Counted from the stretch's first letter, positions 51,701-61,659 are shown. The stretch is DNA of 64,000 nt from Plumapathes pennacea (GCA_964036295.1 OZ038463.1:28879069-28943068), one strand, 5' to 3'. Numbers and translations: made by a program. Notes: generated by a model from the letters alone, not told the origin.

Positions 51701-54700
51701 CATCTGTTGATTATTGAATGTTATGCCTTAATCTTCAACAGATAAAATGCCTCCATCATTTGGTAAAACGTGTCCTATCGACATTGACAGCTATTGTGAT
51801 GAGGGACAGTCCTATGCCACAGTGTCATGGAGCCTTCCTAAACCTAAAGACAACGATGGCTTAGTTCCCCGCATCTCTGTGAGCCCTTCCGGACTTTCAC
51901 CTCCCCACCAGTTTGGTGTGGGACTACATCTTGTAACTTACACAGCAACTGATGCGGAAGGAAATAGAAATGATTGTACATTCAATGTGAACGTTACAGG
52001 TATGATATCTTTAAACTGGATTTTCGGGAACGATTTTGGCTCGCGTTCACCGCGGAAGCTTTGAGAGTAGCCGTAAACAAATATTTGATGGATATCGCTG
52101 GGGGATTGCTAATATCTCTGTTGCCGATAAATATTTAGTCCCGACGAAACTTTCTGTGGCGACACAAAATACTTTTGGGAAGATAACAGGGCGAAAACAG
52201 AAACCAAAGCTACGTTGAGCTTTAGCCGTAAAACAATGACGCTTTATGGTTTACTCTGTACATGACATCTGTTGCCTCATAAAATTCTTCTGTATCGTAC
52301 ATTGCCTGTTGAAGTGTTTCTTTCATTCGATCATGTAGCCTTTGTTTCGCAATGTTCATTAAATACCAGAAATGAAAAATACATCGAAATAATTCTGATT
52401 GAGTTTGCAGTCACAAATGACTGAACACACTGTGAACAAAACCGCAATAATATTGTAAACATCTCTCGTGTGACATTCCTCGCTGTCAATTTTATATTTG
52501 TTACAGAACACGAATACTCGAAAGCCTGATAGAAGAAACGTATTGAGTTAATAAAAGAAAACACATAAGTAGTGAAGCGAAGGCTGGATTAATCGTGGCC
52601 TCTGATTAGAAGTAAGAGTCAAGGTCAAACTGTCATAATCGATTGTGCATAAACAGATATGTCACGCATTCTCAAGATGCAGGGTCGCTCAACTTTTAAG
52701 AAGCAAGTGTATGAGTGTTGTAATGATAATTTTTAGTTTAATCAAGGTGTCAAAAGAGCAAGGTGTCAAAAGCCAAGGTCTCTGTACTGTGTGATATTTT
52801 TATGGTGAGAAACTGGAAGTCTCTCTTGGGAGTTCCGCTCTTGTCCCCTACTTTCCATTTTATATTCTGGTCTCGACCCAACTCACGCCGCGAGCTAACT
52901 CTTGCAAGGCCAGTCTAGTTTTGGTTTTGCATACTTGTTTAACTTGCAAAAAAGTGAAAAGCGATCATTGTGAATTACACATACTACGTCAGAACATTTA
53001 ATTACTCGTGGGGTGTATGCCCATCGAGCTTCAGAATGCAAGTGTGTTGTTCATCATATTAGTTTTAGTTATTGTTTTTGTTCTGCTCGAGAATCGGCAC
53101 ACGGTAAATGGTCCATATTTTCACGTGATATGTGATGACGCAAGGTGTTTTCGCGAGATGTGGGGCGAATGAATTGTACGTTTATACGTTTTTGTAAAGT
53201 ACGTTAGCTTGCATCCCATCTTAACTCGACACGGTTTGCCGGCTCTGTGGAACATGCACGGATATACTGGATTTTAGGGAACGATTTTGGCTTAAGTTGC
53301 TAAGGTAAGCATTTGGAAGCTTTGAAAATAGCCGCAAACAATGTGTGATGTTTGATTATTGTATTCCAAAAATGTATCAATTTTTGTCGCGAAAAAATAA
53401 TAGAAAAATAATTCATTCTCGCGGCTCTGTGCATATGTTGTTTTGATTGATGCAGCTACGAACCTGTTGCAAATTGCTCTCAAGCCGTTGAATTGGTGTC
53501 CACCAAAATTTAAGTAGCGACACTTAATATGGCTTGAAAGATACTAGGCCGAACTGTGACTGCGCCTTTGCTATTCGAGAGAAGAAAAATCTATTTCCGG
53601 TGAGTTTTTACAAAGTTCATACAGTATGCAAATTAGTCTGGCATTTCGATATTCCTCTTTTATGAGAAAAAGATAGCAAGAAAACCATAGATACCTTGTA
53701 AAACTGACTAGGCTATCCTTGCCTCAATTTGCGTATTGAACACGTAAGACAAAAGTTCCTCACCCAGGACACCACGTGTCCCTACTTGCAAAATATCCGG
53801 ACCGTTTACAGCCGTCCGTTGAAGTGCTTGGCTTTGTATCTGCATCTAGTGGTATAAATCAATGCCGTCGGTACTCCATCACTTTAACTGCGAAAGCTTA
53901 GCCCGCGCCTGAAGGTCGTACGCCAGACAAACAAACAGACAGACAGACAGACAGACAGACTGACTGACTGATAGAGCGACCCACTTGGAGTAAGCAAGGC
54001 CCGTTCACACAGGCAATTTTTGATGCGATTTCAGCGGCGATTTCAAATCGCGCGTGTAAACTACATGCAATTTTATGACGATTTCATGGCAATTTAGTGG
54101 CAATTTGGTTGCGATTTTGCAGTATGGCACCGACACAGAATGCAAGGCGCTTTTATTACGAGCGATTTACACCATGTGCGATTTGGAATCGCATCGAAAA
54201 CCGCCATCAAAATCGCACTAAAATCGCGTCAAAAATTACCCTCGGAGAACTCGGGGAAACAAATATACATTAGAAATATGGTAAAAGCAGATACCCCCTC
54301 ACTTTAGCATTAATTGGCTTATTATTTTGGTAGCTGAACAAGAAAAGCCTTTGTTTGAGCAAAGTTTTGAAGCAATCATTTCTTCGAAGTCAAGTGCTGT
54401 ACGCAAAGAAGGGAAAAAAGAATGGTGTGTATTTATTAGATTGGTACAGACTTTATATTTCTGCCTTAAAAAGGAATTGATTATGTGACGCTTTACATAT
54501 TTCTCATGGTCGACACGGTGTCAAATTATTTCACGCAGTCTGCCGAACACATTCTTGCTTTAAATACTTGGTCGGCCGTAGTACGGGATCAAATAAACAC
54601 TAGTCTTCCAGTTTTGAATCAAATTAAATTAAGGAAAAATATTTTTGTTTTGGACAGCTTGCACTGGACTCAGGCATGCGTACTGTTTTGTATGTGAACC

Positions 54701-57700
54701 CCCTTAAAACGGCATGATTTCTCCAAGAATCAAATCAAAACATGAAGGGTTCACTTTAAATTGTAAACAGGCCTCCAATCTAGTCTGCTTCAAATCTGAC
54801 CCGCTTTTTCTCCTGAAGTTCGAAGTTTGAAGACGAGCTTCACAAGATTGTTTTGTTTCCAATTTCAAATATATTTTCGTGAATGCAGTGTGTTGGATCC
54901 GCAATTCAACTTTTATTTACTGATTAAACTCAACTCGAATAGTAGTAGTAGTAGTAGGTTTCTGTAACACAGCAGCATGTAGTAAGATAAAGCACTAATG
55001 GAAAAGGAATGAATAACGGAGAAAATTATACCTTACAGTAAGCGTTTCGAACAACCGCGCTCGTAGCTGGTAAAACATAACTGCAGCAATCTGACCAATT
55101 ACATGTCAAGAAAATAAATGTAACGATGGAAAATAGACCAATGAAAATAGAGTAGAGGACAATGAAGCCTGTAGAAAATTACCGAATCGGACAACACAAA
55201 GCGAACGAGGACAATATATATATAAAAAAAAAAGCTAATTGTGGCCTAGATAAACAAAGAGTAATGAAACGCTGTGCGTGCTTGCGCTTGCGAACCTAAC
55301 ACAGTCCTAATATTTTTTGCTTCAATCAAATCAATTTTGACTCAAGGATATGTGTAGCATGACTGGGGATCTTTGCTGTCTACATTCTCTCACTCACTCA
55401 CAAGGGAGTTTTTAAGAAACCTAGGACGGCGACGGCAACGCGAGGAACCAAATCATAGTGTATCTGGTTTCCCTATGTCTTTGTAACTTTGCCTATTCTT
55501 AGGTTGCTCAATTTGTTCTGTTTTTGCCGAGGTTCTATTGATTTCACGGTTCCTTCTAAGAAGAACGACTGTCGTTATTTTTGTCGAACTGTCGTTCACG
55601 TCCTGACAACGACGTAAAAAAGAAGCATTTGAAGTCGCACGCGAGAGCACTGCGACCCCGAGAACATGTCAATTCCAAATATTCACGTGCTTCTTTTGTC
55701 TTCTGTGATTAGTTTTATTGTTTCACCGACGTTGCCGTCGTCCTCTCGCGTCCTGCATCTTAAAGTCCATGGGGCATGCTAGGAAAATAAATTTTAGGAC
55801 CTAAATGTTTGTGGTTTAAAGATGTGTGTCGAGAAAGCCATCCGTGAACCGGCCACTGCCTCTATGTGTTCCTGCTGTCGTGCACTTTTCTTATTTTGAT
55901 TGTCAATAAAACTACAGCGTGCTACTACGCCTGGAGGTCGTACGCCAAACAGACTGACAGATTAACTGACGAACATTAAATTTTGAGATAGTTACCCACT
56001 TGGAGTCTCAAAAAAGCGCAATACTACACCATTAGCGTCGTGATTACTGGGCAAAGAGGGCAAAAAAACTCAACTGTGAATTAACGCAAATATGTTGACA
56101 AGAAAGATCACGACTCGATCCAACGCGACGAGGATGAAGTAGCTGACATTTTTTCTTTAAACCGTACGGCTCGCAAAATGCATTTACTATACCCCATGAT
56201 AAGGTTTCAAACCATACCTTGAGCGAAGCAAAGCTTTGTTGCGAGTTGTTTTTATCATAGCGGCGCAACATCGGAGATTGATCCTCGATGAATAAATGCT
56301 GTGCATAGAACATACCCTGATATGCCTCTCAATTCAGACAATTGCGAATTTCGAATTGACCGGTACATTAGTTTATGCCGAAAACAAACACAAAAGCTAT
56401 GATGAACTTTAGCCGTAAGCAGTGATGATTTATGCATTACACCGTACATGACATTATTCTGTTGCCTCATATATGCTGTAGTTGTTTGGTAAAGTTTTTT
56501 CCTCAAAGTGCCGTATGATATTTTTCTGGTAGAAAACTAAAAGTCTCGCCGGGGAGTCTTGCTCTTGTCTCTACTTAATATTTTAGTTTATTCTGATATC
56601 GACTCCACTTACGCCACAAGCTCACGAGTTCACTTGTTTTCTTAATTTGGAAAAACGATAGCAATAATGAAGTCACGAGCATTTCTTCGAGTTCGCTCGG
56701 TAATTTGAAAATATCTCAAGTTGGGTCGTTTGATAAAATAATCCGAAAAGTTTTCTGTAGAGAAAATAGACAGCTTTAAAAATAGGTCAGCCTTCTGAAA
56801 AATAACGCGCTTTGCTGTTATATAGTGCCTACAGTAGTCTCATTTTAGCTTTGGCTCACCGAATAGCTTTCTTTTATTTGGCTTGGATGTTCTTTGTTGC
56901 AGTGGCCTTACTTGTATCAATTTGTCTATTTTGGCTCTGAAGTTTGCTTGCAGTTAGTTTAAAGGTATTGATGTGTTAAATTTAGATTGCCGTATTTCAT
57001 CATTTTAGTGTTGCGATGTCCCTCCCTTGGCGCACCTGAGAATGGTAAACTATTGAATCCTTTGTGCGGAAATAAGTTTGGAAGCATGTGCAGATTCATC
57101 TGCAACAGAGGATTCAAGATCAAAGGTTCCACTGTTAGAAAATGTGAGAAGCAAGATAACAGCCACACTTCATGGACGGGATCTACTACGACCTGCGAAA
57201 GTATGTTTTAAAATATTATTTAGCAAAATAATCTAAATTCGTTTGATTGTTTTTATCGCTCAGTTTATTCTGTAATTCACGTTTTCAAGTTTCTGTCTCT
57301 TTAAAACGGAGCGCGAGAAAGAATGGGGTGCAGTTAGTTGGTAATTGACCTATGTATGTCAACAGTTTTACAAAGTAACCTCAGAGTAAACTGTAAACAG
57401 CAAATAATCATTCAAAAAGACATAACTAATATAAGATATAACTTGGACAATTGTATTTTAACCATTTCTTGCCCACATTTAGAAGGAAACGAAGTACGTA
57501 GCTACTCTCGTAAGGCGAGGTAAACTGTATTTTAATTTAATTCAAAGTTTTGCCTAGAATATTATTCATTTCAATTACACTGTGGCACCGATATATTTTC
57601 ACTTTCTCGATAGCTGTGAGGTGCCCCTCTCTTCCAACTCCACATAGTGCATCAGTTATTGGATTAGGCTGCAACGGATTTTCCGCAAACTACAGCACAG

Positions 57701-60700
57701 CTTGTCAGTTCAACTGTAAACTTGGTTTTGAAAGAGTGGCCGGTTCACGAACAAGGACGTGCATGGCAGATGGTCAATGGAGTGGATCTGAACTATTCTG
57801 TAAAGGTACGTTCGCATGAAATACATGGCTAATCTTTATGGACATACTAAAAAGTAGGAATTAGTAGAAACTGACTCAGTTTCAACACATCCAAAGCCCC
57901 AGCTTTAGCTATAAGTGATGAGTATTCTAGACTGTCATTTTTTAAGTCTTGCAGTAAAACACTGGTTATATAAACAATAAACTACTTCTGGCTTCGGGAA
58001 TATGCACAGATAATTGTTCGAGGATCTGTTCCGAAAAGGAAACAGTTGCCCAAGAGCGAAGGTTGAGGGCAACTGTGAGCTTCGAATAACAGATAGTGTC
58101 CAAGGACAATTATCCATGCATATTTCCGAAGCCAAAAGTAGTTTATTGTCTTTATTATCCTTCAAATATTTCCTTTTACAGCAAAATTAATAGCACGGGG
58201 ACTGTGAAACTTTTAAGTGCTTTCTGGAACTGTTTCTTCGACCAATGATGTGATAAAATTGTGTTCGGATGCTGTCAATAACAAGCGACAGACCGCCAGC
58301 CTGGGGTTCTCGACCAATTTACCTTGAGTTAAAAAAACATGGCCTCACCAGCTCTGCTGAACTACTTACCGTGTATAAATAAAGATACTTTACTTTTACT
58401 GATAACGTTCGCTCGCGGGCGGACATTATTTGGTCACGTGTCACAATTCCATCAATTACGTTCGAGAGGAAATATTTGATGGTAATAAACTCAGTTAGCC
58501 TCTACTAATAATTTTATTATAACTTTGATTGTAGCGATAATGTGTCCAGCCATCACCACCAGACCAAACGCTCCTCTCATTGTGTATCCTCCATCATGCA
58601 TTGCTAACAGCTCAGCGTATGGGACAGCTTGCAAGTTCAGTTGCAAAGATGGCTTTGAATTGTTTGGACCCGGGGTCAAAACATGTACCCAGAATTCTAA
58701 GTGGTTCCCTGCTAACGCTAATTCCTGGTGCAAAGGTCGGAGATTAATAATGTTTATTATTTCACTCCTTTCATCCAGTTTATATCTCGGTTACTATGTA
58801 TGTCTTTCTACCTCTATCTCGTTCGATTCATTCGTTCGTTGTCTCTTTTTATGTCAGTCTGTCTGTCTGTCTGTCTCATCAAAATTTATCAGTTTTACTG
58901 GTGTTTTTGGGTCTAAAACGAACTTTAAAAAACATAAATATATTTTTAGATGCTTATGATAGTTTATTCTTTGTTTGTATGCCAGACATTGCTCCACCAA
59001 TTTTCAAGCCGCGCTGTCCTTCCAACATCTTCAAATATGCCGATAGATCCTCAACATCAGTAGTAGTGGTATGGGAATATATAACAGCAATTGATAACTC
59101 TGGGGCAGTTCCAAATGTCATGCAATTTGGCCGAAAACCAGGTAGCAGATTTCCAGAAGGACAGAATCAAATCAAGTACATTGCAACTGACTTAGCTAAC
59201 AACACCGCTGAGTGTGTCTTTAAAGTGATCATTACAGGTGAGCGCTTGGTAAAATTGTTATACACAAGGATATTACATTACAGTAATGAAATATACGAGC
59301 TGTGTGAATACCTAGAATATAAACGAGCAGTTCGGGCAAAAAATTACAAAATGTCTCGAGAGGTATAGGTATGATCGACATATTAAGAGGATTTCCGTTG
59401 TAAACATGAGTAATTATCACGGCAAAACAAAACCATTCTTGTACCAACAATATTTATTTGTAATTTTTGCCATTTCCTAGAAGATCTTGATGCCACGCAT
59501 CTTTCACTGTAACACCGAAAGATAATTCACAAACCTCTCCAAGAAACAGGAGGACGAATACATTTCTATAAAACTTATGTTTTGCAATGACGAATTTTTG
59601 TACATTTTAAGTTGGAAAGTTGGGATGGCAGCCAAAAACACTCACATTTTCCCTTGCGCTTCTTGACTATTTTTGGTGTTACTCATACATGATCATCTTA
59701 CATAGTCAAACTAGGAATCAAAATAAACCACAGAAATAGTACTTCTTTTTCTGGTACAGATCTTTTGCGTAAATTGCTCGAATTCACAGCGGAAAACCTC
59801 TAAAGTGGTATGCAGCAATATGGTGAACAATTTGAAAGTATCTCTTGCCTAGATGCTAATTCAAGCGGTATAGGAACCCCCTTTTGCTAAGGAACTTCGA
59901 GAAAGCTATACACATGTTGCAAATACCATAAGAATTATTTGATGCAGATCTCCTAAAATATTAGGTTTATCAATACATAAACTCCATGATCTGACATATG
60001 ACGTCGTGTCCATGTTCTTCCTATCCCCAGTTATTCGCTGTATTCCTCCGCTCTTCTCACCCGGTAGCGGGTTCATGTCCTGCGACAAGGGCAACATCTA
60101 CGGGAGCGCATGTACCTTCAAGTGTGCTATAGGCCATGATTTGAGAGGGTCGACTGAAAGAACTTGTGAGGCACAGAACAGCAGCTCGTCTGGTTTTTGG
60201 ACAGGATTTAGAGCAAAATGTGCAGGTAACTGCCCCTCTCACTCCCAAGCTCAAAATTCATTTGTAGACGTTTTAAATAAACATGGTATGTGATAATACA
60301 GAAATGTTTTTGTAGAATGGTGAATTAAGTTGTCGTTGAAATTTTTCGTTTGAATTTTTGTACCAATGCTGTTGTAATTTACAAATCATCGTAGTCCAAA
60401 ATTCCAGAAAAGAAGTTGATCATATGCGCATGTGTACTGAAGCGTTATTCACCATATTAAGCAGCCAATAAATTACAGATCATCCATTGGACGATAGGAC
60501 ATCCACAAATATTTCCAATTCTTCTAAACATCTCCTGTCCGTTTCGAGCATTTTTTGCAGATGTTGCCCAGCTAATAAAAACATATATTTTTTAGTTATG
60601 AAATACCAATGATAAAATCTGTGCAAGGAAAACACTAGCAGCCTAGCAGCTTATGTTTTAAATATTTACTTCTCTTATCTCATCACGTAACATCAATAGA

Positions 60701-60913
60701 AACATGTTTGTTTTTCAGTAAAACAGTGTCCAAAATTGCAGCCAATCCCGCACTCCACAAAGTCAGGTTGCTTCTCTGGTAAAGGGAATTACAACACTTT
60801 TGGCGATGTGTGCCATTTTCGCTGTGATCCGGGATATTATCAAGTGAGCGGTTCGAAAGACAGGAAGTGCAACGCGAATGGAAATTGGTCCGGCACACCT
60901 CTTGAATGCCAAA
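45550..60913 (+). CDS. Gene B: secreted TSR-EGF-CCP-HYR mosaic protein (3' end not seen)
   Basis: Eleven supported exons, all joined in phase 1, encode: signal peptide plus Arg/Ser-rich segment, TSR+EGF, CCP1, CCP2, HYR1, CCP3, CCP4, CCP5, HYR2, CCP6 and CCP7. The set of modules (CCP mixed with HYR, plus EGF) recalls SVEP1/polydom and other extracellular adhesion or matrix proteins, but no vWA or pentraxin module is visible. No membrane segment or stop is found after CCP7, so more exons probably lie beyond 60913, past a gypsy insertion at 61660. Uniform phase-1 borders are classic for exon-shuffled extracellular proteins. Role in the animal (matrix, adhesion, recognition) is inferred only from the domains. 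Start chosen at 45550 because it gives a clean signal peptide. Confidence 0.82.
45993..46223. mobile_element. 231-bp palindromic MITE after gene B exon 1
   Basis: Inverted halves begin AGGCCATTTCACACTGGACG, with TGA on both sides (45990-45992, 46224-46226). Arms pair with very few mismatches to within about 20 bases of the centre. The 3-bp target duplication again suits a Harbinger/ISL2EU-type element. It lies 0.2 kb inside gene B intron 1. Confidence 0.75.
46440..47540. repeat. Right arm of inverted repeat around gene B exon 1
   Basis: Inverse of 44030-44960, moderately diverged, with added sequence in the middle. It lies in intron 1 of gene B, so exon 1 and the 231-bp palindrome sit in the loop between the arms. 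Confidence 0.7.
47758..48279. mobile_element. TTAA-flanked MITE with about 105-bp inverted repeats
   Basis: TTAA at 47754-47757 and 48280-48283 flank a 522-bp element. Left end AGTACCTAGAAACCTTCAGA and the inverted right end AGTGCCTATAAACCTTCAGA continue with few mismatches for about 100 bp. The interior is non-coding. It sits in the first intron of gene B. The piggyBac-like assignment rests on TTAA only. Confidence 0.7.
48757..49023 (+). CDS. Gene B exon 2: thrombospondin type 1 repeat plus EGF module
   Basis: The 267-bp phase 1-1 exon lies between acceptor TTTTGCAG and donor GTAAGT. The first half reads GQWSSWGGWNSC, then RYRRCDSPTPRHGGSSC and a SGSNTEQRDC end: a TSR with a WxxWxxW tryptophan ladder (usual C-mannosylation motif) and the RxR strand. 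It has only four cysteines, lacking the pair formed by the second and last cysteines of ordinary TSRs. The second half is a six-cysteine EGF (NECQYNNGGC, NHRC, YQCYC, GTC). The exon has no internal start codon in frame and is found only by splice sites and motif. It joins exon 1 in phase. Confidence 0.82.
49047..49360. mobile_element. TA-flanked MITE beside gene B exon 2
   Basis: The 314-bp element has 26-bp inverted ends beginning GAGCGGTTTTCGGATGACTG (one mismatch on the other end) and TA on both sides, as in Tc1/mariner elements. It starts 23 bp after the donor of the TSR+EGF exon. A decayed relative of its end may lie at about 60952. Confidence 0.75.
49937..50137 (+). CDS. Gene B exon 3: CCP/sushi module 1
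   Basis: A 201-bp phase 1-1 exon (acceptor TTTTGAAG, donor GTAAGT). It starts VKTCKISDLPLP and contains LRNGQLGSEC, TKCTVTCDRGYQL and a closing HPQC. Six cysteines are present instead of the four of a standard complement-type CCP. The GYxLxG turn is clear; the conserved tryptophan before the last cysteine is present as EAWI. Confidence 0.85.
50518..50703 (+). CDS. Gene B exon 4: CCP/sushi module 2
   Basis: A 186-bp phase 1-1 exon with acceptor ACATTCAG and donor GTAAGA. The product opens VKTCKELKTPSHGTI and shows SCQFGCQVGYKLYG, GTCNNGDW and FTCKG. It has six cysteines, the GYKLYG turn and the final tryptophan in place. The PSHGTI segment is the usual P-x-x-G strand of CCP modules. Confidence 0.87.
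50935..51075. repeat. Fragment of a GGGCCTGTTTAC-type repeat
   Basis: AGGGCCTGTTTACGAGGAGATAGGGTTACC opens a segment with several CCCGGG and CCTGGTA motifs, resembling the end of a short inverted-repeat element. The other end is unclear. Confidence 0.3.
51205..51355 (+). pseudogene. Possible decayed HYR exon in gene B
   Basis: After an AG at 51203-51204 an open phase-1 frame begins GPPIFRPSHEVTID, close to the start of the HYR2 module (APPIFKPRCPS), but the CP pair is lost and the rest (SQDQSCSKWK, ETKKCGASS) does not follow the HYR pattern. A GTAGGC donor in phase 1 occurs at 51356. It lies in the CCP2-HYR1 intron, where an HYR would be natural. Skipping it keeps the frame. It may be an exon remnant, a diverged module, or chance. 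Confidence 0.25.
51742..51999 (+). CDS. Gene B exon: HYR module 1
   Basis: A 258-bp phase 1-1 exon (acceptor CTTCAACAG, donor GTATGA). The product opens DKMPPSFGKTCPIDID and shows ATVSWSLPKPKDNDG, HQFGVGLHLVTYTATDAEGN and DCTFNVNVTG, which is the full HYR fold with its PP-x-F-x-x-CP start, TDAEGN turn and C-x-F-x-V-x-V end. HYR modules are immunoglobulin-like folds in adhesion proteins, often next to CCPs. A dispersed repeat begins 14 bp after the donor. Confidence 0.9.
52014..52262. repeat. Dispersed repeat just after the HYR1 donor (copy 2 of 3)
   Basis: Same family as 1380-1870, in the same orientation on the plus strand, with only a few differences. It begins 14 bp after the donor of the HYR1 exon. 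Confidence 0.75.
52500..52920. repeat. Same dispersed repeat in a gene B intron
   Basis: GAAGCGAAGGCTGGATTAAT, AGGGTCGCTCAACTTTTAAG and CTGGTCTCGACCCAACTCAC place it in the family of 15690-16170, in the same orientation, between HYR1 and CCP3. Confidence 0.65.
53090..53340. repeat. Dispersed repeat (copy 3 of 3), diverged
   Basis: Carries the family's first part (GGCACACGGTAAATGGTCCA, TGGAACATGCACGGATA, GGGAACGATTTTGGC) with many changes. It lies in the 5-kb intron between HYR1 and CCP3. Confidence 0.55.
53930..53972. repeat. GACA/GACT microsatellite
   Basis: AAACAGACAGACAGACAG followed by GACTGACTGACTG. Confidence 0.85.
53996..54238. mobile_element. MITE inserted in another repeat
   Basis: The left end AAGGCCCGTTCACACAGGCA runs into AATTTTTGATGCGATTT; the right end holds the inverse (AAATCGCGTCAAAAATT). 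Interior arms with AAATCGC motifs pair imperfectly. It splits a copy of the CCGGGC/CTCGGGGA repeat family (53790-54260). Confidence 0.55.
54263..55399. other. Gene B HYR1-CCP3 intron, no exon recognised
   Basis: A 70-codon plus frame (54485-54697) lacks module cysteines. A short AGT repeat lies at about 54940. Nothing else is supported. Confidence 0.4.
55400..55768. mobile_element. MITE-like inverted repeat
   Basis: The left end GGGAGTTTTTAAGAAACCTA with GGACGGCGACGGCAACGCGA and the right end GACGTTGCCGTCGTCCTCTC followed by CATCTTAAAGTCC form inverted arms of about 40 bp. Interior non-coding, in the HYR1-CCP3 intron. Confidence 0.5.
55905..56055. repeat. CCGGG/CTCGGGGA family repeat, partial
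   Basis: Contains CGCCTGGAGGTCGTACGCC, ACCCACTTGGAGTCTC and GCGCAATACTACACCATTAG, matching 44750-44880 and 53900-53990. Confidence 0.55.
57009..57200 (+). CDS. Gene B exon: CCP/sushi module 3
   Basis: A 192-bp phase 1-1 exon (acceptor CATTTTAG, donor GTATGT), 5 kb after HYR1. The product reads LRCPSLGAPENGKLL, NPLCGNKFGSMCRFICNRGF, VRKCEKQ and SWTGSTTTC. All six cysteines of the subtype, the APENG strand and the tryptophan are present. Confidence 0.88.
57614..57805 (+). CDS. Gene B exon: CCP/sushi module 4
   Basis: A 192-bp phase 1-1 exon (acceptor CTCGATAG, donor GTACGT). The product contains VRCPSLPTPHSASV, STACQFNCKLGFERV, TRTCMADGQWSGS and LFCKG. There are six cysteines, and the tail GQWSG...C is the canonical CCP ending. 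Confidence 0.9.
57971..58300. repeat. Dispersed inverted-repeat element, copy 2, in a gene B intron
   Basis: It matches 12599-12880 (AATAAACTACTTCTGGC ... CATATTTCCGAAGCC ... TTGTCTTTATTATCCTTCAA), showing one family in introns of both genes. Lies between CCP4 and CCP5 exons. Confidence 0.65.
58535..58735 (+). CDS. Gene B exon: CCP/sushi module 5
   Basis: A 201-bp phase 1-1 exon (acceptor GATTGTAG). The donor GTCGGA is weak but in phase. The product reads IMCPAITTRPNAPL, GTACKFSCKDGFELFGPG, VKTCTQNSKW and SWCKG. Six cysteines and the GFELFG turn match the other CCPs of the gene. A 250-bp intron separates it from HYR2. Confidence 0.86.
58986..59237 (+). CDS. Gene B exon: HYR module 2
   Basis: A 252-bp phase 1-1 exon (acceptor TGCCAG, donor GTGAGC). 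The product starts DIAPPIFKPRCPSNI and continues SVVVVWEYITAIDNSGAVP, FPEGQNQIKYIATDLANN and ECVFKVIITG. It shows the DNSG loop, G-x-N-x-I-x-Y-x-A-T-D strand and C-x-F-x-V end of HYR, with a shorter linker than HYR1. Together with CCP5 and CCP6 it repeats the CCP-HYR-CCP alternation. Confidence 0.9.
59440..59815. repeat. Copy of a duplicated-block segment inside a gene B intron
   Basis: In inverse it matches 23320-23660 and 32620-32960: GAAGATCTTGATGC, CACTGTAACACCGAAAGATA, GGTGTTACTCATACATGATC and TTTCTGGTACAGA. It lies between HYR2 and CCP6. It shows this part of the block is a dispersed element, not unique DNA. Confidence 0.65.
60031..60225 (+). CDS. Gene B exon: CCP/sushi module 6
   Basis: A 195-bp phase 1-1 exon with a strong acceptor (CTATCCCCAG) and donor GTAACT. 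The product reads VIRCIPPLFSPGSGFMSC, YGSACTFKCAIGHDLRGS, ERTCEAQ and FWTGFRAKCAG. Six cysteines; the GHDLRGS turn replaces the more common GYxLxG. Confidence 0.88.
60719..60913 (+). CDS. Gene B exon: CCP/sushi module 7
   Basis: A 195-bp phase 1-1 exon (acceptor TTTTTCAG, donor GTAAGC). The product reads VKQCPKLQPIPHSTKSGC, FGDVCHFRCDPGYYQVSG, DRKCNANGNWSGTPLEC. Six cysteines and the NGNWSGTPLEC ending are textbook CCP. It is the last gene B exon recognised; the donor shows that the transcript continues. Confidence 0.9.
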
Positions 60914-61659
60914 GTAAGCAACTCCTAATAGATGCTAGAGCATTTTAGCGCGGTTTTCGATCGACTGTAAATTAAAGCCAACAAGACAGGCCCGTGGCCA
61001 GTGCGCTTGTGGCGTCATTAGTACAATGAATAGAGACACGCGGGGTCCCGAGAGAGGAACTTTTGTCGTGCGTTTGTATGCAAAAGATATTAAAGCCGAG
61101 TCAGTTTTTGCACGTGGCGGATTCAAGAGCTCCCTTTATTTTTCCTGCCCTCTTTTGTTCTAATTTCGGTCAAACATAAATTCACGAAAAAGTGTTTTAT
61201 AATAATTAGGAGAAAACAGTTATCGAAGGCCCTGTGGGAATGTTCTTCGTTTGCAGCAACGCAGTTTTCACGGGTCACGCGACCGCAGCAACCTTCAAAA
61301 TAACAGATTGTACCTTTTTGACTCCAGAACTAACAAGAGCATTCCTGAATTAGTCCAGATACCAATTTTGGATTGTCTAGGCTTCATTTTGGGGAAGCAG
61401 CAACAATCCGTTTTTAAGGTCGCCCACTCGTTGCCATTTGTCTGGTGGTCAAGCATTCGAAGTTTGTTTGACCATTGAGCTTAAAAGTTTCCGCGAATGC
61501 ATATTAGAGTGTGATTATCAAGGCACGATAATATAACGCCGTTGGGTTCGGACACTGAAGACACTGAAATTAATAGTCAAACTGCATGACTATACTGTTA
61601 TCATGAATTGCAGCCATTGCGTTGTTTTTTAACGAAAACCAGCCGCTGAATGAGGGTAC
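60914..61659. other. Region between CCP7 and the gypsy element
   Basis: It starts as an intron after the CCP7 donor. GCGCGGTTTTCGATCGACTG near 60950 resembles a diverged end of the 49047 MITE. No further gene B exon is recognised. Confidence 0.4.

Larger units (their letters stand above)
53790..54262. repeat. CCGGG/CTCGGGGA family repeat split by a MITE
   Basis: AAAATATCCGGACCGTTTAC begins it and CCTCGGAGAACTCGGGGA ends it; the 53996-54238 MITE interrupts it. It contains a short GACA microsatellite (about 53933-53972). Confidence 0.6.

Noticed and set aside
57338-57523. Plus-strand frame between CCP3 and CCP4
   Set aside because: Lacks CCP or HYR pattern and lies in a 413-bp intron whose flanking exons already join in phase.
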